Shown here: positions 35,950 to 44,258 of the stretch, one piece after another
Numbering within the stretch: the first letter of the stretch is position 1
Layout: each line of letters starts with the position of its first letter
Origin: Blautia sp. XA-2221
GTDB lineage: Bacteria; Bacillota; Clostridia; Lachnospirales; Lachnospiraceae
Assembly (NCBI RefSeq): GCF_028767025.1
Contig: NZ_JAJQXX010000007.1
Span: forward strand, 1-64,000
DNA length: 64,000 bases
Direction: 5' to 3'
Translations under genes and position numbers: made by a program
Notes under the pieces: model-generated
Told to the model about the DNA's origin: nothing
The model's database searches: none
Seen by the model: the letters and a program-made list of their open reading frames with translations, nothing else

Positions 35950-36861
35950 TTACTCTAAAAGACCACCGTACACATATCCAGTCTGGCCTTCATAATCAAT
36001 CTGGATCCAGTCGCCTTCCTGGCCTGTTTTTTCAACCTGAGTTCCCTCGTCCAGACCACCAATAATCTCTGACTCATCACTGGATTCCGCCCTGACATTA
36101 CATCCCTCTGTAACTGTCATGACACTGTCATTCTGTGGGTCTGCAGCTGCCGCATCCTCGCCCAGTCCATTCAGGAATGCTGCAAGACTTTCGTCTTTCT
36201 GCTGTACCGCATCATATTCAGTCTGTACCTCTGCTTTTAGCTTCTGTACATCCTCGTCTTTCAAAAGATCTTCCATATAAGAAGAAACTGTTTTATTCTG
36301 ATCTGCCGCACCCAGAATTTTATACTTCCCGTCACTGTCTTTTACAACATAGGCATACCCCAGTGAAGGTACCGGTGTGTCAATTCCACTGCAAATATAG
36401 CTGTAACAGGTATATACTACATAAGAATTATCATCCAACCCCTTTTTCGTATAGACACTGCCCGGTTCATAAGCTTCAATATAATCCTTGGCATTCGTAA
36501 TCCTGCTCTCATCTGCTGAAGTAAGATCACTGACCAGAGTTTTTAACGTTGCAATATCTCTTTCCCCTAAAGCCCTGTAATAGCTCTGCATGAATGCAGT
36601 AATATCTGCATCACCTTTTTCCAAGGGATTCATGTCTTCTTCTTTATTTCCGTCGTTTGTCTCCCCATCATCTTCCGGAGAAGAAGGATCATTTCCCTGG
36701 CTGTTGTCCTGAGCTGTTTGCTGTTCTTTATCAGAAGCACCCTTCCCGCTTCCGACACAGGCACGTACACCAAAGAACAAAACAGCTACGATTACCAGAA
36801 TAGCACCGCCAAGCATAAAATAGCGGAGGTTATCTGATAACCATTCCCTGAAATTCTCCAA
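35950..36861 (-). CDS. Membrane-anchored SH3b-domain protein
   Basis: A 303-residue protein. Residues 14-33 are a single membrane segment (YFMLGGAILVIVAVLFFGVR), then comes an acidic, disordered Asp/Glu/Asn/Gln-rich linker (40-80). Residues 85-235 form a domain with ITAFMQSYYRALGERDIATL, resembling NTF2-like extracellular domains. Residues 246-303 are a bacterial SH3 domain (VTEGCNVRAESS, GDWIQIDYEGQTGYVYGG). SH3b domains usually bind cell-wall peptides. It is probably an outward-facing envelope protein. AAGGAGGACAAG precedes the ATG. Confidence 0.8.
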   Translation of the reverse strand: MENFREWLSDNLRYFMLGGAILVIVAVLFFGVRACVGSGKGASDKEQQTAQDNSQGNDPSSPEDDGETNDGNKEEDMNPLEKGDADITAFMQSYYRALGERDIATLKTLVSDLTSADESRITNAKDYIEAYEPGSVYTKKGLDDNSYVVYTCYSYICSGIDTPVPSLGYAYVVKDSDGKYKILGAADQNKTVSSYMEDLLKDEDVQKLKAEVQTEYDAVQQKDESLAAFLNGLGEDAAAADPQNDSVMTVTEGCNVRAESSDESEIIGGLDEGTQVEKTGQEGDWIQIDYEGQTGYVYGGLLE

Positions 36862-36915
36862 GTTCTTGTCCTCCTTAAATTACAACGCGCCGGAACATCC
36901 CCAGTTCCGCGCAAA

Positions 36916-36987
36916 CACACCTGAAGGGAATCGAACCCCCGCACATGGTACCGGAAACCACTGCTCTATCCACTGAGCTACAGGTGC
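36916..36987 (-). tRNA. tRNA-Arg (anticodon CCG)
   Basis: Read on the minus strand, acceptor GCACCTG pairs with CAGGTGT. The D arm is GCTC/GAGC. The anticodon stem GTGGT/ACCAT holds loop TTCCGGT with anticodon CCG, reading CGG codons. The T arm GGGGG/CCCTT has loop TTCGATT. No CCA is encoded. Confidence 0.93.
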
Positions 36988-37132
36988 ATATAAACTGATA
37001 TACTGCAGAATTATATCCGCAAATACATATCATCGGAGTATATAATATCATATTAATTCATAAAAGTAAAGATTTTTCTTTTCCATACACAATTAGGCAA
37101 ATTTCCGGGCATTGTTCTGAAGAAATAGGAAA

Positions 37133-37159
37133 CACGAAAAAAGAGGTTCTTTTTCCGTG
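37133..37159 (-). terminator. terminator of polysaccharide deacetylase gene
   Basis: On the minus strand CACGGAAAAAG...CTTTTTTCGTG forms a stem ending in a short T-run, starting three bases after the deacetylase stop codon. Confidence 0.65.
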
Positions 37160-37161
37160 CT

Positions 37162-38403
37162 TCAAGATTTCTTTTTCAGATCACTGTATGTAGTCCCTGC
37201 ATTTAACTGGATCCTGTTTCTTTTTGCCAGTTCATGAACCGTTACCATTTCATAGCCCTGTTTTTTTAATTCAGGAATCAGAATTTCCGCCGCATCCACA
37301 GTGGTGCTGAAAATATCGTGCATCAGAACAATGGAGCCGTCCTCCACCTGAGAAAGTGTGGTATCCACAATCTGCTGAGGATTCTGATTCTCCCAGTCCA
37401 GCGTATCAATAGACCACAGAATCATAGGAGTTCCCACAGTTTCTTTTACAGAGGAATTGACGGAACCATATGGCGGACGAACCACCGTAGCTCCATGACC
37501 GGTAAGCTCTGTCAAAAGATTATCCACTCCTGCGATCTCAGCTGACATATCCTCTGGCGCCAGTGTGGTAAGGTCTGCATGAGAATATGTATGATTTCCC
37601 AACTCGCATCCCAGCGCATCCATCCTTTTCACCTGATCGGAAAAATATTCAATTTCCTTTCCCACCATAAAAAAAGTGGCCTTGGCGTTATTGACCTCAA
37701 GGCAGTCCAGAAGCCGGTCAGTAAACGAACTGGGTCCATCGTCAAAAGTCAGGGCGATATATTTTTTCTTTTGTGTTTCTTTCTTTTGCGAGTCGGAAGC
37801 CTCTTTTTGGGAGGCTTCTTTTTTCGGTGCTTTTGTCTGCTCCGACGCTTTTTTATTGTCTTTTTTCTTTTCAGGGGCTTTGTATCCTTTCAGGGATCCG
37901 TCGGCCAGAAGTTCATAACTTTTTCCCTCTGTGGTAATAAATCCGGTCTGCATAATACCATCCAGATCCATAAAATAGCGTTTGCCGCCGTCATCCACCC
38001 ATCCGGTTTTCATAATCCCGCTGTCGTCAAAAAAATAGCGTTTTCCATCTGTATCTGTAAGCCAGCCTGTATGTGCCTGTCCGTCTACCATAAACATCCA
38101 GTTGCTTCCGCTGGAAGTCCATACACCTTTTTCTGCTTCCGGCGAAACTTCAAACGGTACTGGTGTAACTGTCGGAACTGCTGCAGGTGAAACCTTTTCC
38201 TCAGATTCAGGAACGTCTGTTTTACTGCTGCTGTCATCTGTTTCTGCTTTTTCGGTATCCTGGGAAACAAACAACCGGACAGTTCCGCCTTCCACCTTTG
38301 AAGGATATGCAGTTGACTGACGAAACAGAAAAGCACAGCTTATGCAGATAAGAATCATAACCAGAAGCAGCAAAAGATTTGTCCGCCTGTTGCGACCCGG
38401 CAT
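37162..38403 (-). CDS. Polysaccharide deacetylase with cell-wall-binding repeats
   Basis: A 413-residue surface enzyme. Residues 8-30 form a membrane anchor. Residues 90-165 hold about three glucan/choline-binding-type repeats (HTGWLTDTDGKRYFFDDSG, MKTGWVDDGGKRYFMD, MQTGFITTEGKSYEL). A Lys-rich linker follows (165-205). The NodB domain has TFDDGPSSF near 212 (catalytic and metal Asp), HTYSHADL (metal His pair), RPPYGS, DTLDWEN and LMHD (catalytic His). This is the peptidoglycan N-acetylglucosamine deacetylase type. I chose the ATG at 38403 because AGGAGGAAAT lies just before it; the longer frame to 38478 adds an unlikely leader. Confidence 0.9.
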   Translation of the reverse strand: MPGRNRRTNLLLLLVMILICISCAFLFRQSTAYPSKVEGGTVRLFVSQDTEKAETDDSSSKTDVPESEEKVSPAAVPTVTPVPFEVSPEAEKGVWTSSGSNWMFMVDGQAHTGWLTDTDGKRYFFDDSGIMKTGWVDDGGKRYFMDLDGIMQTGFITTEGKSYELLADGSLKGYKAPEKKKDNKKASEQTKAPKKEASQKEASDSQKKETQKKKYIALTFDDGPSSFTDRLLDCLEVNNAKATFFMVGKEIEYFSDQVKRMDALGCELGNHTYSHADLTTLAPEDMSAEIAGVDNLLTELTGHGATVVRPPYGSVNSSVKETVGTPMILWSIDTLDWENQNPQQIVDTTLSQVEDGSIVLMHDIFSTTVDAAEILIPELKKQGYEMVTVHELAKRNRIQLNAGTTYSDLKKKS

Positions 38404-38489
38404 ATGATTTCCTCCTCTTCTTTTTATGCTGTCTGTTCCTATCATACAATATGCGACAAAAAAATACAACCCTGGCATCTATTTGATTG

Positions 38490-38518
38490 TTGATAATAAA
38501 TCAGAAAGATAATATAAT
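38490..38518 (+). promoter_or_regulatory. promoter placing rluF transcription start at its ATG
   Basis: TTGATA and a perfect TATAAT are separated by 17 bases. The expected start site, six to seven bases after the -10, falls on or next to the ATG at 38525. No ribosome binding site is present. Confidence 0.6.
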
Positions 38519-38524
38519 GAAACA

Positions 38525-39466
38525 ATGGACAAAAAAACAATTACAGAAAACATCAGAATTAATAAATACCTGAGCAGCGCAGGAATCTGCTCCAGACGGG
38601 AGGCAGATCAGTACACAGATGCCGGAAGGATCACTGTCAACGGGAAAGTCATTTCCACAGGAGAAAAAATCCCTGCTGATGCCCGGGTTTTTCTGGACGG
38701 AAAACCTGTCGCAGTAGAAAAAAAACAGGTTCTCCTTCTTTTTTACAAGCCAGAGGGAATTGTGTGCAGCACAAAAAAACAGCGCCAGGAAACAACGGTA
38801 ACGGAGTATCTTCATTATCCTATAAGAGTCTACCCTGTAGGCAGACTGGATAAAGATTCCCAGGGACTTCTTCTCCTGACCAATCAGGGCGATCTTGTTA
38901 ACCGCATTATGCGGGCAGGAAACTTTCATGAAAAAGAATATCTGGTTACGGTAGATCGGGAGGTTACGGCTCAGTTTATCCGACAGATGTCAGAGGGCGT
39001 TCCTATTCTGGATACGGTTACCCGAAAATGTATGGTTGAAAAAACAGGAAAATACAGTTTCCGTATTGTTCTCACCCAGGGATTAAACAGACAGATCAGA
39101 AGAATGTGCGCTTATTTCGGCTACAAAGTCCGAACACTGAAACGGGTAAGGATCATGAACCTTACTCTTGATGGACTGAAACCGGGAGAATTCAGAGAAA
39201 TCCGGCCGGAAGAATGGCAGGAACTGACACAAATGCTAAAGAATTCATCAAATGAAACGATTATAGGAGGTCATTATGGAAACAACCCTGCAGCAGATGA
39301 AAGAGCTGGTAAAAAAATTAAACAAAGCGGCAAAAGCCTATTATCAGGAAGACCGGGATATCATGGACAACAGAGAGTACGACGATCTGTACGACCAGCT
39401 GATAAAGATGGAGCAGGAAACAGGAATCGTTCTTGCCGACAGCCCCACAGTAAACGTAGGGTATGA
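38525..39466 (+). CDS. 23S rRNA pseudouridine synthase, RluF/RsuA family
   Basis: A 313-residue enzyme. The S4 RNA-binding domain begins at residue 11 (RINKYLSSAGICSRREAD). The catalytic domain has YPVGRLDKDSQGLLLLTNQG near 99 with catalytic Asp, and LTQGLNRQIRRMCAYFGYKV near 181. It isomerises a specific uridine in 23S rRNA. The last 65 residues (after ELTQMLKNSSN) are a basic tail read in another frame over the first 191 bases of ligA. That tail is either a real overlap or the result of a lost stop codon. The promoter implies a leaderless message. The RluF assignment within the family is tentative. Confidence 0.87.
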   Translation: MDKKTITENIRINKYLSSAGICSRREADQYTDAGRITVNGKVISTGEKIPADARVFLDGKPVAVEKKQVLLLFYKPEGIVCSTKKQRQETTVTEYLHYPIRVYPVGRLDKDSQGLLLLTNQGDLVNRIMRAGNFHEKEYLVTVDREVTAQFIRQMSEGVPILDTVTRKCMVEKTGKYSFRIVLTQGLNRQIRRMCAYFGYKVRTLKRVRIMNLTLDGLKPGEFREIRPEEWQELTQMLKNSSNETIIGGHYGNNPAADERAGKKIKQSGKSLLSGRPGYHGQQRVRRSVRPADKDGAGNRNRSCRQPHSKRRV

Positions 39467-41246
39467 AGCAGTTGATTTTCTTCCAAAAGAAACTCATGAA
39501 ACCTCCATGCTTTCTCTGGATAAAACAAAAGACAGAGAGGCTCTCCGGGAATTTATCGGAAGCCATAAAACCCTTCTGTCCTGGAAAATGGATGGACTTA
39601 CTATTGTACTCACCTATGAAAACGGTGCTCTTCAGAAAGCTGTAACCAGAGGAAACGGGGTAGTTGGAGAAGTCATTACAAACAACGCAAAAGTATTCCG
39701 TAACATTCCTCTCAAAATTGCTTTTCAGGGTCGTATGGTACTCCGGGGAGAAGCAATCATCACGTATTCTGATTTTGAGCGGATCAATGACTCGATTGAA
39801 GATGTGGATGCAAAATACAAAAATCCAAGAAACCTCTGCAGCGGTTCTGTCCGTCAGCTGAATAATCAGATCACTGCCCAGCGCAACGTACGCTTTTATG
39901 CATTTTCACTTGTGTCTGCTCAGGATGTGGACATGCACAATTCCAGAGAATATCAGATGGAATGGCTGAAAAGCCAGGGGTTTGAAACAGTAGAATACCG
40001 GGTTGTCACAGGGGAAACGCTGGACGAAGCAATGGATTATTTTTCATCCGCTATTACAAAAAATGATTTTCCTTCTGACGGTCTGGTAGCACTTTATGAT
40101 AATATCGCCTATGGAGATTCTCTGGGTTCCACATCAAAATTTCCAAGAAACGCTTTTGCTTTTAAATGGGCAGACGAAATCCGGGAAACAACCATAAAAG
40201 AAATTGAATGGAGCCCTTCCAGAACCGGTCTTATCAATCCTGTTGCAATATTTGATCCCGTAGAGCTGGAAGGAACTACAGTAAGCCGCGCCAGTGTTCA
40301 TAATGTAAGTATTCTACGTGAACTGGAGCTTGGTATCGGTGATACGATCCAGGTATATAAAGCTAACATGATCATTCCTCAGATTGCAGAAAACCTTACC
40401 CGCAGCAGCCGTCTGGAAATTCCGGACACCTGCCCGGTGTGTGGTAAAGAAGCCCGGATCATAAAAGAAAACGATGTAGAAGCTCTGTACTGCACAAATC
40501 CCGACTGCACCGCAAAAAAAATCAAGGCATTCACCCTTTTTGTAAGCAGAGATGCCATGAATATTGACGGTCTCTCCGAGGCAACCCTGGAAAAATTTAT
40601 TGCCAGAGGATTTATCCACGATTTCGGGGATATTTTTGAGATTGAAAAATACAAAGAAGAAATTGTAAATATGGACGGCTTTGGAGAAAAATCTTTTCAC
40701 AATCTTACAGAAAGCCTGGAAAAAGCAAAAACCACTACTCTTGCAAAAGTTATTTACAGCCTTGGAATTGCCAATATCGGTCTTGCCAACGCAAAAGTGA
40801 TCTGTCGACATTTTGATTATGACCTGGAAGCCATCCGCCATGCAGATTTGGATGAAGTCAGCGCCATTGACGGCATCGGCCCTGTAATTGCCGGGAATCT
40901 TGTTTCCTATTTTCAGAGCAAAGACAACAACAAAAAACTGGATCATCTGATCGGACATCTTAATATTGAAAAAGAAGAGGCTCCCAGAGGCCAGACTTTT
41001 GAAGGAATGACTTTTGTGATCACAGGCAGTCTGGAGCATTTTTCCAACAGAAACGAGGCCAAAGCTCTCATCGAATCTCTTGGCGGAAAAGTAACCGGTT
41101 CTGTTACAAAAAAGACAAACTATCTGATCAATAATGACAAGACATCCGGTTCATCAAAAAATAAAAAGGCAAAAGAGCTTGGAATTCCCATTCTGTCCGA
41201 GGAAGATTTTCTGGACCTTACAAAAGGAGATTTTCAGACAGAATAA
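39276..41246 (+). CDS. ligA: NAD-dependent DNA ligase
   Basis: A 656-residue LigA. The N-terminal Ia domain (LNKAAKAYYQEDRDIMDNRE) precedes the adenylation domain with catalytic Lys104 in SWKMDGLT and VTRGNGVVGEVITNN. Zinc finger cysteines are CPVCGKEARI near 386 and CTNPDCTAKK near 405. Helix-hairpin-helix repeats follow, and a C-terminal BRCT domain starts near 582 (GQTFEGMTFVITGSLEHFSN). It seals nicks in replication and repair. TATAGGAGG precedes the ATG. The first 191 bases overlap the upstream pseudouridine synthase frame. The catalytic segment reads KMDG where KxDG is expected, so activity should be intact. Confidence 0.95.
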   Translation: METTLQQMKELVKKLNKAAKAYYQEDRDIMDNREYDDLYDQLIKMEQETGIVLADSPTVNVGYEAVDFLPKETHETSMLSLDKTKDREALREFIGSHKTLLSWKMDGLTIVLTYENGALQKAVTRGNGVVGEVITNNAKVFRNIPLKIAFQGRMVLRGEAIITYSDFERINDSIEDVDAKYKNPRNLCSGSVRQLNNQITAQRNVRFYAFSLVSAQDVDMHNSREYQMEWLKSQGFETVEYRVVTGETLDEAMDYFSSAITKNDFPSDGLVALYDNIAYGDSLGSTSKFPRNAFAFKWADEIRETTIKEIEWSPSRTGLINPVAIFDPVELEGTTVSRASVHNVSILRELELGIGDTIQVYKANMIIPQIAENLTRSSRLEIPDTCPVCGKEARIIKENDVEALYCTNPDCTAKKIKAFTLFVSRDAMNIDGLSEATLEKFIARGFIHDFGDIFEIEKYKEEIVNMDGFGEKSFHNLTESLEKAKTTTLAKVIYSLGIANIGLANAKVICRHFDYDLEAIRHADLDEVSAIDGIGPVIAGNLVSYFQSKDNNKKLDHLIGHLNIEKEEAPRGQTFEGMTFVITGSLEHFSNRNEAKALIESLGGKVTGSVTKKTNYLINNDKTSGSSKNKKAKELGIPILSEEDFLDLTKGDFQTE

Positions 41247-41270
41247 ATAAAAGGCAAGGAGGATCATTAA

Positions 41271-42203
41271 ATGCCGATTAAAATACAGGGAGAACTTCCC
41301 GTAAAAGAAATTCTGGAAAAAGAAAATATTTTTGTTATGGATGAAACGCGGGCAGTCCATCAGGATATCCGGCCCATTCAGATTTTAATTCTGAATCTGA
41401 TGCCCTTAAAAGAGGAAACTGAGCTTCAGCTTCTCCGCTCTCTTTCCAATACCCCTCTTCAGGTAGACGTAACATTTATGGCTGTGGAAAGCCACGTGGC
41501 AAAAAACACATCCCTCAGCCATCTGAATAAGTTTTACCAGACCTTTTCCGAACTGAAAGAGCAGCGCTTTGACGGTATGATCATCACCGGCGCCCCGGTG
41601 GAACAGATGGCATTCGAAGAAGTAGATTACTGGAACGAACTTACAGAAATCATGGACTGGACAGAAACCCATGTCACTTCCACCATTTTTCTCTGCTGGG
41701 CCGCTCAGGCAAGTCTTTATCATTTTTATGGCCTTCAGAAGAAAAAACTCGACCAGAAAATGTTTGGTCTTTTCTGGCACAAGGTTCTGAACCGCAAGAT
41801 CCCTCTTGTAAGAGGTTTCGACGATATGTTTCTGGCGCCTCATTCCAGACATACCGAAGTTCCCATGGAAGATATCCGTGCGTGTAAAGAGATTACAGTT
41901 CTGGCCGAATCAGAAGAAGCGGGACTCTTTCTTGCAATGGCTGAGGACGGTCGGAGAATATTTGTTATGGGGCATCCGGAGTATGATCGCATTACTCTGG
42001 ACGGAGAATATAAGCGGGATACCGATAAGGGACTTCCCATTGAGCTTCCGCGTAATTATTACAGGGATAACGATTCTGCGAATAAGCCTCTGCTTATGTG
42101 GCGGGCTCATGCAAACAATTTGTACACAAACTGGCTGAATTATTACGTGTATCAGAGTACTCCCTATGACCTTATGGGAACTCCGGATTTCAAAAATATA
42201 TAA
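41271..42203 (+). CDS. metA: Homoserine O-acetyltransferase, MetA type
   Basis: A 310-residue MetA-fold enzyme with RPIQILILNLMPLKEETELQ near residue 37, catalytic Cys142 in FLCWAAQ, and HSRHTEVP and GHPEYDR supplying the His/Glu of the active site. Residue 111 is Glu in TGAPVEQM. In this family Glu111 goes with acetyl-CoA use and Gly111 with succinyl-CoA use, so acetylation is expected despite the common succinyltransferase label. It activates homoserine for methionine synthesis. AGGAGGATC precedes the ATG; it follows ligA by 24 bases and ends at a strong terminator. Confidence 0.94.
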   Translation: MPIKIQGELPVKEILEKENIFVMDETRAVHQDIRPIQILILNLMPLKEETELQLLRSLSNTPLQVDVTFMAVESHVAKNTSLSHLNKFYQTFSELKEQRFDGMIITGAPVEQMAFEEVDYWNELTEIMDWTETHVTSTIFLCWAAQASLYHFYGLQKKKLDQKMFGLFWHKVLNRKIPLVRGFDDMFLAPHSRHTEVPMEDIRACKEITVLAESEEAGLFLAMAEDGRRIFVMGHPEYDRITLDGEYKRDTDKGLPIELPRNYYRDNDSANKPLLMWRAHANNLYTNWLNYYVYQSTPYDLMGTPDFKNI

Positions 42204-42210
42204 CAAAAAG

Positions 42211-42243
42211 CTCAGGAGCCGTTTTATGGTTCCTGAGTTTTTT
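42211..42243 (+). terminator. metA terminator
   Basis: CTCAGGAGCC pairs with GGTTCCTGAG (one G-T pair) and is followed by six T. Confidence 0.85.
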
Positions 42244-42349
42244 ACAGTTACAGAATTATTGAAAAATGGCGGCTTCTGTGATAGGATTTTTACAGGGATT
42301 TTGTCGTGAAATGGCAAAAACTGCGAAAATCATACATAAGGGAGCGGTT

Positions 42350-43303
42350 ATGATGAAAAAATTAAAGAAATTTCTGATTTCGACCATGCTATCGGTGGGA
42401 CTGCTGGCAGGAAGCGCAGCAGGAAATCCGTGGATGCCGGAAGTGGTTTACGGAGCAGCAGATCTGGCTTCTATTCCTTCTTATACAGGAAGCCCCTATA
42501 CAGTGCTTAATGATAATGTTCCGGAGTTTACAGAAGAAGAGCTGTCTTTGGATTCATTTGAAAGCTACAGCGAACTGGATTCGCTGGGAAGATGCGGAAC
42601 AGCCTTTGCAAATATAGGACAGGAACTGATGCCGGTAGAGGAGAGAGGGAAAATCGGGCAGGTTCGCCCATCCGGCTGGCATACCCGAAAATATGATTGT
42701 GTAGACGGGAAATATCTGTATAACAGATGTCATTTGATCGGTTATCAGCTTACTGCAGAAAATGCCAATGAAGAAAACCTGATCACTGGGACCAGATATA
42801 TGAATGTAGAGGGAATGCTGCCTTTTGAGGATATGACTGCAGATTATATCCGTGAAACCGGGAACCATGTGCTTTACAGAGTGACACCTTTATATAATGG
42901 AGATGACCTGGTGGCTTCGGGGGTTCAGATGGAAGCACAGTCTGTAGAGGATGAAGGCCAGGGAGTCCTTTTTAATGTATATTGCTATAATGTTCAGCCG
43001 GGAGTTGGGATTGACTACAGGACCGGAGACAGCTGGGAGGAAGAAGAGGGAATTTCTGTACAGGAAACCCCGGAATTCAGTGGAGAAAAAGGAGAAGCAT
43101 TATCAGCTTCGGATCAGGAGATTGCTGCAGAGAAAAGTACAGGAGAAACAACTTATATTCTTAATGTGAATTCAGGGAAGTTTCATCTTCCGGATTGCCG
43201 CAGTGTAAATCAGATGAAAGAAAAGAATAAAATGGAGATCACGGGAACAAGGGATGAACTGGTTCAGCAGGGCTATTCACCCTGTCAGAACTGTAATCCG
43301 TGA
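42350..43303 (+). CDS. Secreted DNA/RNA non-specific endonuclease with C-terminal zinc-ribbon-like domain
   Basis: A 317-residue exported protein. Residues 1-30 are a signal peptide (KFLISTMLSVGLLAGSAAG). Residues 65-215 are an EndA/NucA-type nuclease with RPSGWHTRKYDCVDGKYLYN and NRCHLIGYQLTAENANEENL carrying the His and Asn of the His-Me finger, in an NRCH variant of the DRGH motif. An acidic linker follows, then a C-terminal module (residues 270-317) with FHLPDCRSV and SPCQNCNP, resembling Ada-type zinc-binding tails. It probably degrades extracellular DNA for food or defence. GGGAGCGG precedes the ATG; a longer frame to 42266 is rejected. Confidence 0.87.
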   Translation: MMKKLKKFLISTMLSVGLLAGSAAGNPWMPEVVYGAADLASIPSYTGSPYTVLNDNVPEFTEEELSLDSFESYSELDSLGRCGTAFANIGQELMPVEERGKIGQVRPSGWHTRKYDCVDGKYLYNRCHLIGYQLTAENANEENLITGTRYMNVEGMLPFEDMTADYIRETGNHVLYRVTPLYNGDDLVASGVQMEAQSVEDEGQGVLFNVYCYNVQPGVGIDYRTGDSWEEEEGISVQETPEFSGEKGEALSASDQEIAAEKSTGETTYILNVNSGKFHLPDCRSVNQMKEKNKMEITGTRDELVQQGYSPCQNCNP

Positions 43304-43417
43304 CAGGGCGGAAATCTGTTAGTATTGCAGGGATTTTTATGCTCTTTCGGTGTGTGCGTATCAGAAATTTCGGATATACAGATAACTAACAGTTTATAAA
43401 ATTTATAAAAACTTTAT

Positions 43418-43446
43418 TTGTAAAAGACCAGTGGTTCTGCTATAGT
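43418..43446 (+). promoter_or_regulatory. promoter of phospholipase-C-like gene
   Basis: TTGTAA and TATAGT are separated by 17 bases, about 48 bases before the start codon at 43494. Confidence 0.6.
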
Positions 43447-43493
43447 GGACAGTGGTTGCAGTAAACTGTTTTTTATGAAAGAGAGAATAAAAA

Positions 43494-44084
43494 ATGAGGA
43501 AAAAATCACATATACTGCTGGCCAGATATCTGGCTGATCAGATGACGGTTTCTGAGAGTCTTCAGTCACACAGAAAGGCATTTTGCCTGGGAAATATCCT
43601 TCCGGATATCCGACCATCTTTCGTAACAAAAAGACATGAGTTTTTTGGTACTTTTGATGAAATACAGGAAAAACTGAAAAAACTGGTAGAGGAAGGCATG
43701 GATCAGTACAAAGAAAGAGTGTTCTGGCGAAGATTGGGAGAAATTTTTCATTACATTGCCGATTATTTTACTTTTCCTCATAATAAAACCTTTACCGGTT
43801 CTCTCGTAGAACATAACAGTTATGAGAAAGAACTGAAAAACCGGCTGAAGAGCTGTATCAGAAATGGAGAGGCTGCCCGGTATCAGACTGCGGAGATCGG
43901 TTTTGGAAGTTTTGGACAGCTTACAGAGTATATTCAGGAAAAACATGCAGAATATCTGAAAAAAGAACGAAATATTTCAGATGATATCAGATATATTCTT
44001 GATGTATGCGGTCAGGTGTTTCGGGGAGTCTGCCATCTGTGCCTGGAAGAGGCAAAGACTCCGGCATGTATTTTTGAAATATGA
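43494..44084 (+). CDS. Zinc-dependent phospholipase C family protein
   Basis: A 196-residue helical protein of the zinc-dependent phospholipase C/PLC-like family found across Clostridia. It has SHILLARYLADQ at residues 5-16, FCLGNILPDIRPSF near 30, FWRRLGEIFHYIADYFTFPHN near 77 with the His/Asp metal ligands, and LVEHNSYEKEL. There is no signal peptide, unlike secreted toxins of the family, so a cytosolic role is likely; the substrate is unknown. GAAAGAGAG precedes the ATG. It is a single-gene transcript. Confidence 0.8.
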   Translation: MRKKSHILLARYLADQMTVSESLQSHRKAFCLGNILPDIRPSFVTKRHEFFGTFDEIQEKLKKLVEEGMDQYKERVFWRRLGEIFHYIADYFTFPHNKTFTGSLVEHNSYEKELKNRLKSCIRNGEAARYQTAEIGFGSFGQLTEYIQEKHAEYLKKERNISDDIRYILDVCGQVFRGVCHLCLEEAKTPACIFEI

Positions 44085-44107
44085 AAAAAATATGAATTTT
44101 GTGCTAA

Positions 44108-44139
44108 AACCGCCGGGGCCTGCGCTCCGGCGGTTGATT
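44108..44139 (+). terminator. terminator after phospholipase-C-like gene
   Basis: AACCGCCGG pairs exactly with CCGGCGGTT around a 10-base loop, followed by a T-rich but imperfect tail. Confidence 0.6.
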
Positions 44140-44258
44140 TTGAAAAAAGTGTATGATAAAATGAAAACGGTCATATGTAAGCAAACGACATTGAGGAAGG
44201 CATACCTTTATATAGGGGAATAAAGATATGTTCTTGGAAGGGAGTAATATTAACCAGA

